Positions 1 through 12,571 of a stretch of DNA of 64,000 nt are shown in pieces; within the stretch, counting starts at the first letter, position 1, and each line of letters opens with the position of its first letter. The notes under the pieces are model-generated. The model did not search any database. It was not told the origin of the DNA and was given only the letters and a program-made list of their open reading frames with translations. The DNA is from Cyanoderma ruficeps. Lineage: Eukaryota; Chordata; Aves; Passeriformes; Timaliidae. The DNA is taken from the NCBI GenBank assembly GCA_008694505.1, contig VZDJ01007747.1, positions 42,450,523 to 42,514,522 on the forward strand, in the 5' to 3' direction. Made by a program: the position numbers and the translations under genes.

Positions 1-3000
1 CTCCTGCTGTAAATCTTTCTGAACAGTAAATCCTTGCCTGAGACACTCTGCCCAATAAACATATTGCAGCAGAGAATTAATTTGTAGGCAATTATGGGAC
101 ATGTAACAGTTCAGCCTTAAGATAAGTCCCATTGTCATTTTAACAGGAAAATGAAAAAGGGTTCCATCCAGTCAGATCAAAGATCCACTAAATCCACTGT
201 CCTTTCTTTACTGGATGTGTAGGAGGAGCAGACCCCTTCACATGGTGACACAGGTGTATGCAGACCTTCATTCAGTTGCCCCCACGTAGATGTATTTTGG
301 TTTTTAAGATTCCTGGTTGGCCCTTGACTGCTGCTACAGAAAACACCGGCATGTGGGAGGCAGGCAGATATCAAACACTGCAGGTGACTGTGTGTGGGAA
401 TGGAACTGAGAGACTGAGGTCTTTTAACTCAGCTGACAGGACCTTCCTGATAGCAGTGAGGATCTGAGGCAGCTGGTTCAGATGGGGACTCCACAGGGCA
501 TCAGAAACAGGTCTGGTCAGATGAAGGCTGTGTACATGTGAGCATTTTATTCACTGCTGTGTATTAGTATCCAGGAGTTTCTGTCTCAAGCAGAAACTCA
601 GTGCCAGTGAACCTCACAAGGCATCATCAGCTTGGACACAAGTGAGTTAGCATGACTTAATGAGCTGGGACTCATCAGCTGGACTGTGGTAATTGAGTGT
701 CTGTATACTGCACGCACAAATAAAATGTCTAGGGGTTAGGGACAAGGATTTAAGCTTCTGTATCTTATTTTGCATTTGGGAAAAGACAAAAATGCAGAAA
801 GGTGAGATACTGCAGCTCACCTGATGAGCACCTATAACTAAGCCGCAGTTGCCCACTCCTACTGGATTAGAGCTGTATGTCAGTCTTTCAGGGGAGTACA
901 TTCTCAATTTTTTAAAACAAATGAATCTTCAAAAATCTATCCAAAGCAGGACTGTGGCCTTTTGTATTTTTCTGATGCAGAGAATGTCTATCCCTGTGTG
1001 CACTGTACCCTCAGGAATAAAGAAATTATTTAGATGTTTGTAGGATTAAGGCTTTGGAGCACATTTTTGAAAGAATGAATGTCAAATTGCTTGGATGGTT
1101 CATGTTAATATGAGAGTTATATTTAAAAAAAAAAAGCCCTTCAAAGTTGTTAAACCAGATACTTACCTTCTATTACTTCCATGTAAATGTGATCAGTTTG
1201 GGTAAACCAAACATGAGGATTAAAAGCTAAGGAATCCTTACAGAGATTAACCTGGTGCTTCTGCATTTGAAGCTTATGGCAAAGCAAATATTCAGTTCTA
1301 CTTTTTGCCTATGTCTTGGTGCCTGCCTGTCCACCCTCCTCTGTCACTCTTCCACCTTAACTGCTGGTGAAAAACCAAGTCCTGTAGTGCAGAATTACCT
1401 GTTTTGAATCTTATCAGATATATGAGAGTTAAAAGGGCATATTGTGCAGCAAATTATTACCATTAATGTGCAGAGAAATACATGGAAATTTAGCTGCTTT
1501 GCAGGTGATATGACAGGTTCATCCTGTGAGATCTGCAGGACACGCCTTGGTGGGTGATTCTACCACTACCTGAGGCCAGTCCCAGATACCTGTGAGGAAA
1601 ACACCATAAAAGCTGTGGAAACAAGGTGACCATGACAAGGAACATGGGCAAATGTTCCTACACCTACTTGTTAGGCAAAGGTTTGCTTTTGAGCTGGAAT
1701 GTGAGAGATTACTTCCCTTTTAAAGGAGTTTAATATCCTTATTAAAATACTGACATTCACCTTTTTCCCAATAAACATTCACTTTTCTTTATCTTTGCTT
1801 GGGGGATTCTACAGTGTTCAAGGTTTAAAAGCATTCAGTATTTTAAAAAGGCAGGAGGAAAGCAGGAAGTCAAAGGACAATATTTAATGAACATTCTAAC
1901 TCATGGGCTACTGCTTGTAGTGTTTAAGAGCATACAGATATTTTCTAATACTGCAATGTGTACCACATAAGTTTTGTTTAATAAACAGTTGTGTCAAAAA
2001 TAATTTTAAATTTTAGTTTATTTACAAAATATCATCTTGCAGAAACCTATTGGCCAGCACAGAAGAATGTATTACAGGAGAAATAAGCTACTCTACTGAG
2101 AAAATGGCAATGCATATTTATTTAGAATGTGTGCTGGGAAAAGTATTCATTTCGGAAAATTACTTCTAGATTTTGATGTCCTCAGAGTGTGAGAGTGTGT
2201 GTTTGCGTGTGTGTAGATTATTTTTATTTTTGATCCAATGTTTCTAAATCAATGACCATTCAGCATTTAAAAAATTATTTTAATGGAAATATTTATGTAT
2301 ATGATTTAGGATGTTTACATAATTTACCTGCTAAAGAAAAACCTATGAGAAAATGCAAGTTTTGACCAGCACTGATGGAGTTAAGTTTTAGAAACAAGAG
2401 ATTTCCCTGCAGTTCCATGAAGTCAAGGACAAGAGAGTAATGTTCTGAGTGGCATTATAAAAGAAATAAATAATCAGGTTGCTCTTGATTATTTATATAT
2501 AATATAATATAAAATAAATAAATAAACAAATAGGTTGCCCTAAGGTTACAAAGGAATGAGACAGTAAAACCCCATCAATATGGAAACAAAGACTGAATGT
2601 GGAGCCAAGGCTTGTTTCCTGGGTTGGATGTTCAATAGACCAATACAATACGGAATGGAATAATTCAAATACAATATCACTCTCTTAAACATTTACTGAC
2701 AGCATTTAGCATCCTGTGATTTCTTTCCATAAGAAATGCAGGCAACAAAACAGCTATTAAATACATCAACTATTGAGTGCAGTCCACCTCTGCCAGATTG
2801 ACACGAGGTTTGATGAGTTATTTACATATTCTGTCAGTATGAAACACTCAGATAAGTCACATATAGAGAGAGGCTGATGCTTCTGAGAAATAGACTAATT
2901 AAAAATGTCAATTTAAAAAAAATGAAATAATTTAATGAAGCTGAGAAGAAATACTTGGAAAACACAAATCTTTCCCCTTATTGTAGCTGAAATGTGAAAA

Positions 3001-5083
3001 GTAAATCGACATAAGAGGAAAGTCTGGACACACACCGGGGTCCTGTGTGAGGGATTATTGCAGAGCAGAAAAATCAGCAGCACTTTTCTAAAGAATCAGT
3101 ATTTCCTTCAGTGCTGGTGTCTGTCCCCAGCCTTGCCTGCAGAGTGTGTAGTTGTGTGTGGAGGCACACACAGGATCTCGGCTGCTGTGCTCAGCAGTGC
3201 AAGATTCATGAGGGCAGTGGGAGATACAGGGGAAAAGCAGCTTGATTTTGTAGCCCAGTGATGCAGCAACTCCCACGGGGTTGAGTCGTTGTTCCTGATG
3301 TTGTTCACATGTTTTATTCAAAGACTATTTAATTCAGTGTTGGTAAAAGAGTTTGACAGTGCCATCCCCAGAAAGGGAGCACTAGCTGTGAGGTTCCAGA
3401 GTTACTCTGGTTTTATCTGGAAACTCTTCATCTTTTCACCTTTAATTTTGATTTTTTTTTTTCATAGCAGTGTGGTACAGGAGAGATGAAAAGTGTCTTT
3501 GGTCCAGCCTGGTGCCTGTGCAGGAAATTGGTGTGTTCTCCTTGCTGGGAGAAGTTGTGCTTTGAATTGTTTACTGCCTCAGGGAAATCCACAGCTCCCT
3601 GTCCTGGGATTTCTGACCATGGGGCTGGCGCAGAGTAGTGGTGGCACCATCCCTGCCTGGCTTTGAGAGAAAAATGGGAGCCCCTGCAGTGTCAAAGGGA
3701 GATCACTGCTCTTCCAAAGGGAGGCATGCTTCCCTGAGTCTGGGAAGGGGATTCAGACTGGAAATGTTCTGTCCAGCACCACTTGTGCACCACTTTTACC
3801 TTTGAAGCAGTAACTATATTACAGACTCTGTTAACACCTTTCTTTTTGAAAGGAAAAGTCACTTTCCACGTTGTTACAAAAATATATTTATTTATCCATC
3901 TGGCAACATGCAGAACTACTGTGAGAACAGAGTCTGGGATGGAAATGTTCAGTTTGTTTTACCTGTGTCCTCCAGCCCTGAGATGGACTCAGGCTACACA
4001 GCACTGGATCAGAGAAAACTCACCTGACACAAATCTACTGGCTCTGCTGACTCAGTGGTGTGGATGGATCACACACAGGAGATGAGCAGGACCCCAGATG
4101 CTGTTGAATGGCCTGTGCCACTAACTTCTGTAAAGGATCAAGGACTTTTGCTTTGTTTTGGGTGAAAAGTCAAACTCCAGATTCTGGTAAAAAGAAAAAG
4201 GGAAAAAAAAAAAGAGTGAAGGAAAAGGAAGAAAAATCTTTAAAAACAAATTAAACAAATAAATAGATTTTTTAAATATATATAATGGAAATGTAAGTTG
4301 TTACTCTTTAATGTTTGATAGGGAGAAAATAACAGCTCAGGGTAAACCTCAGAAAGGAGGAAGCTCAAAGTTTTAAAAGCTGGGTTAATGGAGGAGCCTC
4401 TAAAGTCACCATGTTCACTGTGTCAGCCCTGCAGACCCCAAGCTCACATCCCAGTACTTCACATTTCTCCTACATTTATTTTCCAGGCAAGTTAAAAAAG
4501 AGTGGGACAATATTTTTAAAATTTAACCACTGCAGGTTTGGGGAAATGGATCTCATTGAACGTATCTATATGATTTTCCGTATGAGGATGATGATAAAAA
4601 TGTGCAAGTTTTTCTCCCTCATGGTGGGAATAAATGAAAGCGGAATGAAATGCACAATTCTTACAAAGACTATTTACTAAAGCTGCACAGAACAGGACTT
4701 ACATGCTGAAAATAAGCATTCTTTTGAATTTATTCCCTTTGCTGACAGAGTTAAAGATCAAATCCTCTGGTGGTGCACGCTGACATCTCTCCAGTGGCCC
4801 AATGCTTTTTGCCACACTGTAGTGATTTGCACAATCTGTATTTGTGCTTTCTCCTGGACAGCTGTGCTTTGCTCACCCTTTTGCCTGAAAGGAGCAGTGC
4901 TTTTATTTAAGCAGTGTCTGAGAATCAAGGTTATCTTCACCCAGTCTTTAGTTTACTCAAGCAAAAGTCTAGTTTGTCAGGTATCTGTCTCTCCTGTGAC
5001 ATCATACCTGTCACTTAACAACTTCTTTTGCTAATAGGCGCTCATTAATAAGAATATGGAAGAAGAGGAGCCCAGACAAGAGA

Positions 5084-5107
5084 TGAGGTAAAAAATGAGG
5101 TAAAAAA
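5084..5107. repeat. exact 12-bp tandem duplication
   Basis: The unit tgaggtaaaaaa occurs twice back to back with no mismatch. This is a small slippage-type duplication with no evident function. Confidence 0.85.
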
Positions 5108-7108
5108 TCCTCTGCCCCCTGAAAAAGCACAGTTGGTTCCCTAGGTCTTTGTTTCAGTTCATTTCTCTGCTGCATTTGCAGTGAAAATAAGACCAAAGGA
5201 AAGTCCTATTGCAAAACTTGAGTGTCTGTTAGGATTTTTTCCGATTAATTATCTTTTAATAATGAAAAAACTGGGAGTTTGATATTAGGGTCTCCCTGGT
5301 CATGGCTCCAAACAATTCCCTCCCTATATGGTGATTCAAAGCCAAAATTTGATTAAAATAACATTCTATGAAATGAACTGTGTTGCCAGGGCAGGAATCA
5401 GCAGCACTCATACTTATCTTCTACTGTGTGTAAAACCTATTAAGATTAAAATGAATATTTGTGCATTGAAGCTAAACAATTTTTAAGACGTTTCATAGAG
5501 ATAAGTGATGGAAAGAATATTCCCTGGTTGGATAATCATTCCTGCTCTTCCACTGAAAATATGCTTGTGTGAAGACCTGACCTGATCTTACTTAATTAAT
5601 ATTTTCTCATAACCACCCTAATCAGTTGAGTTGTTTCATGAAAGTAAAATCTGGACTCTTGTTAACAAAAGTCTCTCAAGAGAATAAAATGAGTGGTTAA
5701 AGTGTGTGCACACATCTGCACATGTATATATCCCTCTAAAAAATTATCCTTTTTTATTCATAAACCATAAAAAACTCAATCTGACTGAAGAGAAAACAAA
5801 AAAAACCTTCCATGCAGTTACTGACATGAGATTTTTCCTTTTTATAATTAGGAGATTTTTCCTTTTAATTTTTCAGGTTTTGAAAAAATAGCTTAAAGTT
5901 TTGATTTTTAATGTCAGCTGGATTTTCATCTCAATAAGCACTGTTTTGTGGTCTGAAATCAGCGCTGAGTTAACTGAGTTAATGTGGGGGGAAAAAAGAA
6001 GCCTTTCAGCTCCCCACGTCAGTATTGATGCTGACTGTGGTGTGGGCTCCAGGTTATGGGATTTAGGTGCCAAAGCGTTTCCTCCTCTCCTCCACAGAGC
6101 ACTTAACTGGGATGCTTTTTTTCCCCATGTGCTCAACCTGCACTATAAAGGTCTGGATGAACCAGTTATCCTTCTTGGAGCTGTGTTGCTTGTGGTTTTT
6201 TTGCAGTATTTTGCAGCTTTCCTCTTGCTTCTGTGTTTTTTTTTCCCTTTATGTGAAGAGAGGATGTTTCTTCCCAGGGAAAACAGTCCAGGCATGCAGA
6301 AAAATACATCTTTAACCATCAAATATATTAAAATATAACTCAAATCAAGGACAAATTTTCCTCTCAGATACTATTTCTCGTGCTAGGAGGGGTATCAGGG
6401 CATATTCCCACAACAGGACTTTTGTCCTTAGTTCTCTTTCCAGCCCTTGGGACTTCCTTTATTTGGCATTCCTTTCTCCGATCTTTCTCTCAGGCAGTCT
6501 CCAATCTCACATATGTTCCCTTAGGCTTTTTCTCCTTCATTGGCATTTTTTTTTTCACAAAACAACCTTGTTCTGTGTGCTGCAGTACTTAACTTTAGCA
6601 ACAGATTATCATTAAACCAAGGCTAGAATTTCTTCAGGGCAATGTTTCTGCCTGTACATGGTACTTCATGGTGCCATCCTGCATTACCAGTCCTCATGAG
6701 TAACAATTTGAATTATTAATAACAGCATTACTAATATCACTTATTTCACTCTATTTCTGTATCTCCACATGGCTTTTTTTTGCTTTATTCACCGCTAAAA
6801 CAACCCATCTCCTTTTTGTAAGGTTTTCTAGTTTCCATTCTCATTCATCATGATTTAGCAGTAGTTATTTTGAACATAAATATTCTCAAGTTAACTATCT
6901 ATCCAGCAGGAGTTGGCACCCCCATTCAATTTTCATTTCAGAGCAGGGTCACTGTCAGCCGTCCTCTGGGTCAGCTCTGATACACTGAAAATGACAACTA
7001 CAACAAGGAAAACTGTCAAGATCCAACAAGGATACTATTAATGATTCAATTATAAAAAAACAGAGAGAATTTAATGGGCAGAAGGGATGTGGTAAATAGG
7101 GAGACTGT

Positions 7109-7142
7109 AAATTAAAAAAAAAAAAAATAAAAAGAAGAAAAA
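7109..7142. repeat. A-rich low-complexity tract
   Basis: A run of A broken by single T and G bases. There is no recognisable retroposed element immediately upstream, so I do not call it a retroposon tail. Confidence 0.7.
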
Positions 7143-8111
7143 GTTTGTATCCACTGTAAGAAACTAAACTAATTAGATCACCAAAAATGCCTGAAAAGGA
7201 GCAAATCAGTTTGGACAGCTTGCCTAACAGTACAGTCTTATTCCATATACACTGTAGATGTTAAGAAACAAATTGGTATTTTGAAGTATGGCAGCACAGA
7301 ATTAGAATTGAAAAACAGCAGAATAACATCAATAGTATGCAATTACTGTGTGTCTGTGGTGGGGAAAGCAGAGTCTGGAGAGAGTTGGGGGAGACAAACT
7401 GCACAAATATAAAAAGTTTTCAGACATAATTTAACTCCTCTGGAAAGCTCAAAGTTGAAAGACACATATTCTGGAGACAATTGCACAAACAGAAAAAGAG
7501 AAAAGTAAAGGTTCTCTATATCTGTGAACAGAAAACAGGAAAGAATGTAAACATTTTAAGCATCTATCATTGATAGGAATAGAGTTTCCTCCAAACTTCC
7601 GGATGAAATATTTCTCCAAATAATTTCTGTACTGTTTCAAGGGGAAATAGAGGTTTTCCCTTCCCCTGCATCCACAACGGGCCTGTTTGTTTCCATTCAT
7701 TCATGACCATGGGCAGCACAAGTTTTCCTCTAAAGGAGAATAACTTCAAAGTTTACTGATCAGTGCTGTGAGAGTTGCTGTTCACAACTTGTAAGGAAGA
7801 CATTGAGCAAAAATGCTATTTACTAGTGAAATCCTCCTTCCTTGTTGCGGTTATGTCAGAATATGTTGTCCAGAATTACATACACTGATTTTTTGTTTTG
7901 TTTGGACACAAATTTCTTAGACAATTTTCAGAAGTTATGTTAAATGCCAGCCATGAATGTAATATGAGATTTAAAACCAGATCAACTTCTCTTAGGAAGG
8001 AGAATAAACTCCTCAAGTACTGGCACCACCAGCAAAATAATAATTTCTTTTTTTATCAGAAAAGAGAAATATGAGGGAAATTTAATTTAAATGTTTCCAT
8101 ATGTGTGTGGC

Positions 8112-8152
<41 letters not shown>
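8112..8152. repeat. (TAGA)n microsatellite
   Basis: About ten perfect copies of the tetranucleotide TAGA (equivalently GATA) in an AT-rich context. The run is uninterrupted, so it is probably length-polymorphic in the population. Confidence 0.95.
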
Positions 8153-10227
8153 TAAAGTTATATCTGAGAATACATTAAAAAAACCAGCTTGGATTTGAAT
8201 GTACAAATTCCATGAAGATAGTTTATATCAGGAAGCTTTGTTTCATCCAAAGAACAAGCATTAGTTTGGCACATTTCATTAGCATATATAAGATGAAATA
8301 TTTTAGAAAAAGTTATTGCCTAGACACAAGCAAATACGGTAATAAAATATTAAATAAAATTTAATCTGAGGCAAATTAAAATGGAAAAGTCTGAATTTAG
8401 AATCCAGGAAAGGGGAAGAAATAGATTTAGTGTTAAATGCTTTTTGCATTTAGTTGCCTAGGCATGCACAAAAATATCCAACAGAGTTATTTAAGTTAAT
8501 GTTTCACATCAAAATAAAGATAATTAAATAAAATTATATGAGGCCAGCCTTGCACAGCTGCCATTTGAAAAAAAGTGCAGTGGGGTAGGAGCTGTTTCCT
8601 TAAATAAAAGCCTTTATGGAGAAATTGTACAGATGGATCTTTACGTGAAGCTGAAGAGGGGAGAGGAATTCTAAACAAAGTCTTGACAGGGTTGTGTAAA
8701 ACCAGGTATATACAAGGCAAAACTCAGCAGAAGAGCAGAGTTACCCAAAAAGGACTGAAGGAAACAAGATGTTGTGTTCTGAAGGGGACGGGGGAGAGCC
8801 TGAATAAATCACCGTTCATATCATGTTGTAGCAGCAACAGAAACCGCCTGGTTTTATTCATTCTTTTAAACCCTTTAGGGATCTCTCTTTTTTATCTCTC
8901 TTAGAGGATACTCTCCCCAGGCTTTGCAATGTATCTTTATGTTTTCTGATTCTTCTTTATGGATTAACTGAGGGTTAGCTTACATTTTATTTTCCACCAA
9001 CAATGCTTGTGTATTTGAGAAATTATGCTTCCAATCCATAATATCAGGGCAGTCTCAAAATTATAAAGCATGAATAAACTAAGGCTAAAGGCAAAAGAAT
9101 TTGCAAAAATTACAGCTTTCAGTCTAGGTCTGGAGTTCATGAAAATCGGGAGATCTCCATTTATTGCCGCATTTGGATATCTAACTCTGGGACATGTCTC
9201 CCACATTCTGCGGGTAAGGTTCTAAGGTTAGGTCAATGCTGGCTTTCACACCAGCTAAACAGATGTTACTTCATCCCTAATTTTAATTTGTATTTCTTTA
9301 AAATGGAAAGAAGGAGTATGGCAACAGAATCAGTGAGGGCTTCAGGCAGAGCAGAGGATGTTTCCTGTTCCTACCCTTATACCTGCTTACACACAATTTT
9401 TGTCAGACAAATTGCTTCTTCATGTTTATATCCTTCATGAATTTATCTCATGAGTTTGATCCGGTGGCCAGTTACCTTAATATCAAGTCTAGAAGGATGA
9501 ATACATTTCTATCGAGACGTTTTAGGAAAATATGTTAAATGACATATTTTTAAATAGTCACATACAAAGCCTTTCCTGCAGAAGCTATAAAATGTCCCAG
9601 TAAATATCAATACTGGTGTGATACTGTGTGCTCAGCAGCTAAAAATCCGGCCTCTGGAAACACCTTTGTTGGAAACACTCCAAAAGGAGGCATTTACCAG
9701 GGAAATGCTTTTTCTTAATGGGGAAAAAATCCCTCAGAAGGGTTGGTGGATTCCTCTGCTGATGAAATAGACTCTTCCTTTGGTGACACGATAAAATTCA
9801 AGGTTGACTGATAAAGTTAATGCAATAAATATGGATACAGGGAGGAATGAGGTGAGACAGGGAGGTGGAGTAAGAATAGATAAAATTCAATTTCATGAAT
9901 ACCAATATATTCATATATCCATATATATCTACCAAAGAGAAATAAAAAAGGGAATGAGTTTTGCATTTTGTTGAATCTACTGAAGAAATGACTTAACCAC
10001 ATTAAGCATTAAAATAAGACGGAAAGGAGGGGATTTTTAATGGTGCCAAGTCTGAGAGAGCTACAGGACATAATACCACCTGCTAGAAACATAATTTTAG
10101 TAAGGTTTTTGTGTCTAAGGGTCTAAACAGTGAAACAACCCTCAGACATCCTTCAGTGGGGGAAATTAGACAGGAAATGCCCTAAGCCTTCACTTAATGT
10201 AAATGCTGTAATTCCAAACATCCCCTC
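8153..10227. other. non-coding stretch, no gene seen
   Basis: AT-rich sequence with no credible coding frame, RNA gene or repeat-family signature. Open frames of 60-80 codons occur on both strands without motifs. Confidence 0.55.
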
Positions 10228-10505
10228 AGAATCACAGAAGCAATCAGGTTGGAGAAGACCTCTGAGATCATTGAGTACAACCTATGACCCAACACCACCA
10301 TGGCACTGAATGCCATCTCCAGTCTTTCCTTAAACTTCTCCACAAATGGTGACTCCACCACCTCCCTGGGCAGGCCATCCCAATGTGAAGAAATTCCTTC
10401 TGATGTCCAACCTAAACCTCCCCTGCTGCAGCTGAAGGCTCTGTCCAGTCATCCTACCACTGATTGCCAGGGAGCAGAGCCCAGCTCCCTCACCCAGATT
10501 TTGTA
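10228..10505 (-). mobile_element. CR1 LINE 3' fragment
   Basis: The plus strand opens with 'agaatcacagaagcaatcag', then GGTTGGAGAAGACC and a GATCATTGAG segment. It continues through the family landmarks 'tggtgactccaccacctccc', TGGGCAGGCC, 'tgatgtccaacctaaacctc' and GCAGAGCCCAGCTCCCTCA. This is the reverse complement of the 3' region of avian CR1, the dominant non-LTR retrotransposon of birds, so the element lies on the minus strand. Only the 3' end is present, as is usual for 5'-truncated copies. The short open frame inside it is not a gene. Confidence 0.9.
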
Positions 10506-11190
10506 TCTGCAGAGGACCATTTGGCCGTAAATCTCAGGACTGATTTTACTCAGGTCGCATCCTCTATCCCTGAGCTGTGATGTCTCTACATACTGTGAAT
10601 GTTGTTATCTCCAGGCTGATACATTCACAGCCACCTGCATGTGTCTCTCTGTGTGAGCAACTTCTTCCTGACTAAAAGCAGTCAGCAAAAATAGAAACTT
10701 CTACTAATCCCATCTCTGTGGGACCACAGAAATCCCTGACATTTATCTGTAAGCTCCATTGTACATCTGCCCAGAACAATTCAGATTCACTAAAGTAAGA
10801 CTTTGTGTGGGTCTTCTCTGTCCCCTCAGGACAGTCAGGGTCTGCCACTGACCTCTTCAGGTGTCAGCTAAACTTCAGTCTTTGAGCTCAAGGCAGAGCT
10901 GGACACCTCATCCACATTCCACAGTATCACTCATACATTGTCTTATCTCTTGCACAAAGTCTTCCCTTGTTCTAGGAAACTTGGCTTTAGTAATAAAGAA
11001 AACGGGCAAGACAGTGTCTCTGCTGATTGTCGATATTTATTAGGTATTGCAGAAACACACACTAAATTTTATCCTCCATAAGCCCAGGCTCAACTTAATC
11101 AAAGTTTAGCACAATCTCAAAGCTCCCTTCTGATTCTGACAGTCAGTGAAATCTTTTTTATCTGATATTTTCTATCCTTTGCTCTGTTCC
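10506..11190. other. spacer between CR1 and the ITPRIPL1-like gene
   Basis: No coding frame or repeat family is recognised. The stretch separates the CR1 copy from the promoter-like motifs of the ITPRIPL1-like gene. Any distal promoter or an upstream non-coding exon of that gene could lie here, but I see nothing that proves it. Confidence 0.5.
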
Positions 11191-11599
11191 ATGATTGGGC
11201 GGGGCAGGAGGAGAGTTGGGGCAAATGCCATGGGGGGGTTTTCTATGCCAAGGCAAGAGATTTAATCCCCTCAGGGCCAGGCAGGGCTCTGTCACTGGGG
11301 ACGGGTCAGAGGAGCTCAGGGCTCTCTGTGGTGGCACTGGGGGTTTGTCTCCTTGGCCAAGGGACCCCCTGGGAGCTGCTGTGGGTCTGCTGATATTCAG
11401 TGTTGTGATGCCCAGAACCCACTTAGCAGGGCCGGGGATGGAGTCTGGGGCTTGTCAACCTCGTGATGTGGCTCCAGTGGCTGTGACATCGCAGAGAACA
11501 GGTCACAGTGGGAGGCAACACCAGGCAGCTCCTGTCCTGCTGCCCCTGTCCCATGCTCCCTCTCCCTGCTGGCCCCTTTCCCCCCAGCTCGCACAGGCC
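11191..11599 (+). promoter_or_regulatory. GC-rich promoter / 5' untranslated region of the ITPRIPL1-like gene
   Basis: Composition jumps from AT-rich to GC-rich here. An inverted CCAAT box (ATTGG, 11194-11198) overlaps a GC-box (GGGCGGGGC, 11197-11205), the usual NF-Y/Sp1 pairing of TATA-less promoters. Immediately before the start codon is a pyrimidine tract (about 11573-11585) ending in AG at 11586-11587, which looks like a 3' splice site. The gene may therefore have a 5' non-coding exon and a short intron. The reading frame is open through this whole region from 11195, but that frame begins at a TTG and its residues do not resemble the family, so I treat it as untranslated. The donor site was not identified. 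Confidence 0.5.
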
Positions 11600-12571
11600 A
11601 TGGCTGCTGCAATCGCGTTCCTCATGGCTGTGATGGCCGCCCTGCCCAGGCTGACACACGATCCACAGGCCGACGTGGCCATGGCACAACGGATGCAGCA
11701 GCGCACGGAGTTTCTTCATCGGGAGATGGCCCAGCTGTGGCAGGAGGTTGAGGAGATCAGATCCCTGAGGGGAGTCCTTGTCCATTATGTGTTTAAGAAC
11801 TGGTTATTTTGGGCCTGTGCAGCAGCCTTGATAGCGGAGGTCTGCTGGCTGGCCTGGCAAAGGAAGCTTGCCTCCAGCAGTGAGGATAATAACAAGGGGA
11901 AACAGAACCTCCATAGAGAATGGAGCGGTGCCAGGCTTTTGGCTGAATTCACCCAATTACCAGCACAGGAACTGCCTGACCCATGCAGGAACCTGAAGCA
12001 GTTGGTGCGTGACCTCCTGTACATCAGCCGAGAGTTTTCCAGGAGGACTTTCATGCCAGAGATTTACCCAGACAGAGGAATGGGTAGCAGCAATGAATCC
12101 TGGAGTATCTTTGAAAATAGAATCTTCTACCAGCTGCTCGTGTTCCTGAGGCCACCCCTTGGTCATTCTTTCATCCTGGAGCGGGAAACTTTGAGGCAGC
12201 ACCCAGAGAGGTGCTCTGACATCCGTGTGGTGCTGGAGTGCACGTGCTTCATGGAGCATGAGTTGGGATACTCCTTTTGTTTTCTCCATCACCGGGGCAA
12301 TGAGCTGCTGCAGGACCACAGATCACTGGTCCTAGAAACACTCTGCACAGGCTTCTACTTAAACGTGGAGCGAATCTCCAGCTGGGTGCAAAACTTGCTG
12401 TTTTCAGCCTGGCTGCGTTTGCCTCAGTGGCCGCGCCGGCGTCTGATGCTGCTGCCCTGCTCCCGCTCCTGCAAGTTCCTGGTGAGCAGCCCCTCCAAGG
12501 AGCAGAGCTGCACTGAGATGTTCTTTGCAGTGCATGAAGGCAGCACAGACAGCTTCATCGTCCTGGAGTAG
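11600..12571 (+). CDS. ITPRIPL1: ITPRIP-like 1 family membrane protein, C-terminally short copy
   Basis: The intact frame encodes 323 residues from the ATG at 11600, chosen for its strong Kozak context (GGCCATGG) and because family-like sequence starts there. Residues 1-15 are hydrophobic and resemble a signal peptide. Residues about 27-57 (MAQRMQQRTEFLHREM and on) look like a coiled coil. Residues about 67-86 (NWLFWACAAALIAEVCWLAW) form a membrane segment. From about 130 the sequence resembles the Mab-21-like region of ITPRIP proteins, with YQLLVFLRPPLGHSF, RVVLECTC, CFLHH and TEMFFAV as landmarks. ITPRIP proteins are single-pass membrane proteins with a Mab-21/nucleotidyltransferase-like fold. 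ITPRIP itself modulates IP3 receptors; the role of avian copies is unknown. Family members usually run to roughly 500-550 residues, so about 200 C-terminal residues (the helical half of the Mab-21 fold) are missing; the frame ends at VLE then TAG. It may be a truncated functional paralogue or a recent pseudogene. Confidence 0.8.
   Translation: MAAAIAFLMAVMAALPRLTHDPQADVAMAQRMQQRTEFLHREMAQLWQEVEEIRSLRGVLVHYVFKNWLFWACAAALIAEVCWLAWQRKLASSSEDNNKGKQNLHREWSGARLLAEFTQLPAQELPDPCRNLKQLVRDLLYISREFSRRTFMPEIYPDRGMGSSNESWSIFENRIFYQLLVFLRPPLGHSFILERETLRQHPERCSDIRVVLECTCFMEHELGYSFCFLHHRGNELLQDHRSLVLETLCTGFYLNVERISSWVQNLLFSAWLRLPQWPRRRLMLLPCSRSCKFLVSSPSKEQSCTEMFFAVHEGSTDSFIVLE

Larger units (their letters stand above)
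1..8111. other. AT-rich non-coding stretch, no gene seen
   Basis: No reading frame here looks like a gene. The longest open frame (5901-6338 plus, 145 codons) is rich in F and L because of T-rich DNA and shows no family motif. I see no CR1 end motif, tRNA-like cloverleaf or retroviral motif. Visible details are an 11-base A run at 1125-1135, a purine/A-rich tract at 4190-4237, an exact 12-bp tandem duplication at 5084-5107 and an A-rich tract at 7109-7142. The stretch is best read as intergenic or intronic sequence. Confidence 0.6.

Noticed and set aside
5901..6338. 145-codon plus-strand frame with an apparent membrane segment
   Set aside because: The FLLLLCFFF part comes from a T-rich tract; nothing else supports a gene.
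10300..10530. 76-codon plus-strand frame
   Set aside because: It lies inside the antisense of a CR1 fragment.
11195..11599. In-frame 135-codon N-terminal extension of the ITPRIPL1-like frame
   Set aside because: It begins at TTG, is low in family likeness, overlaps promoter-type motifs and a splice acceptor, and the downstream ATG has a better Kozak context and family-like residues.
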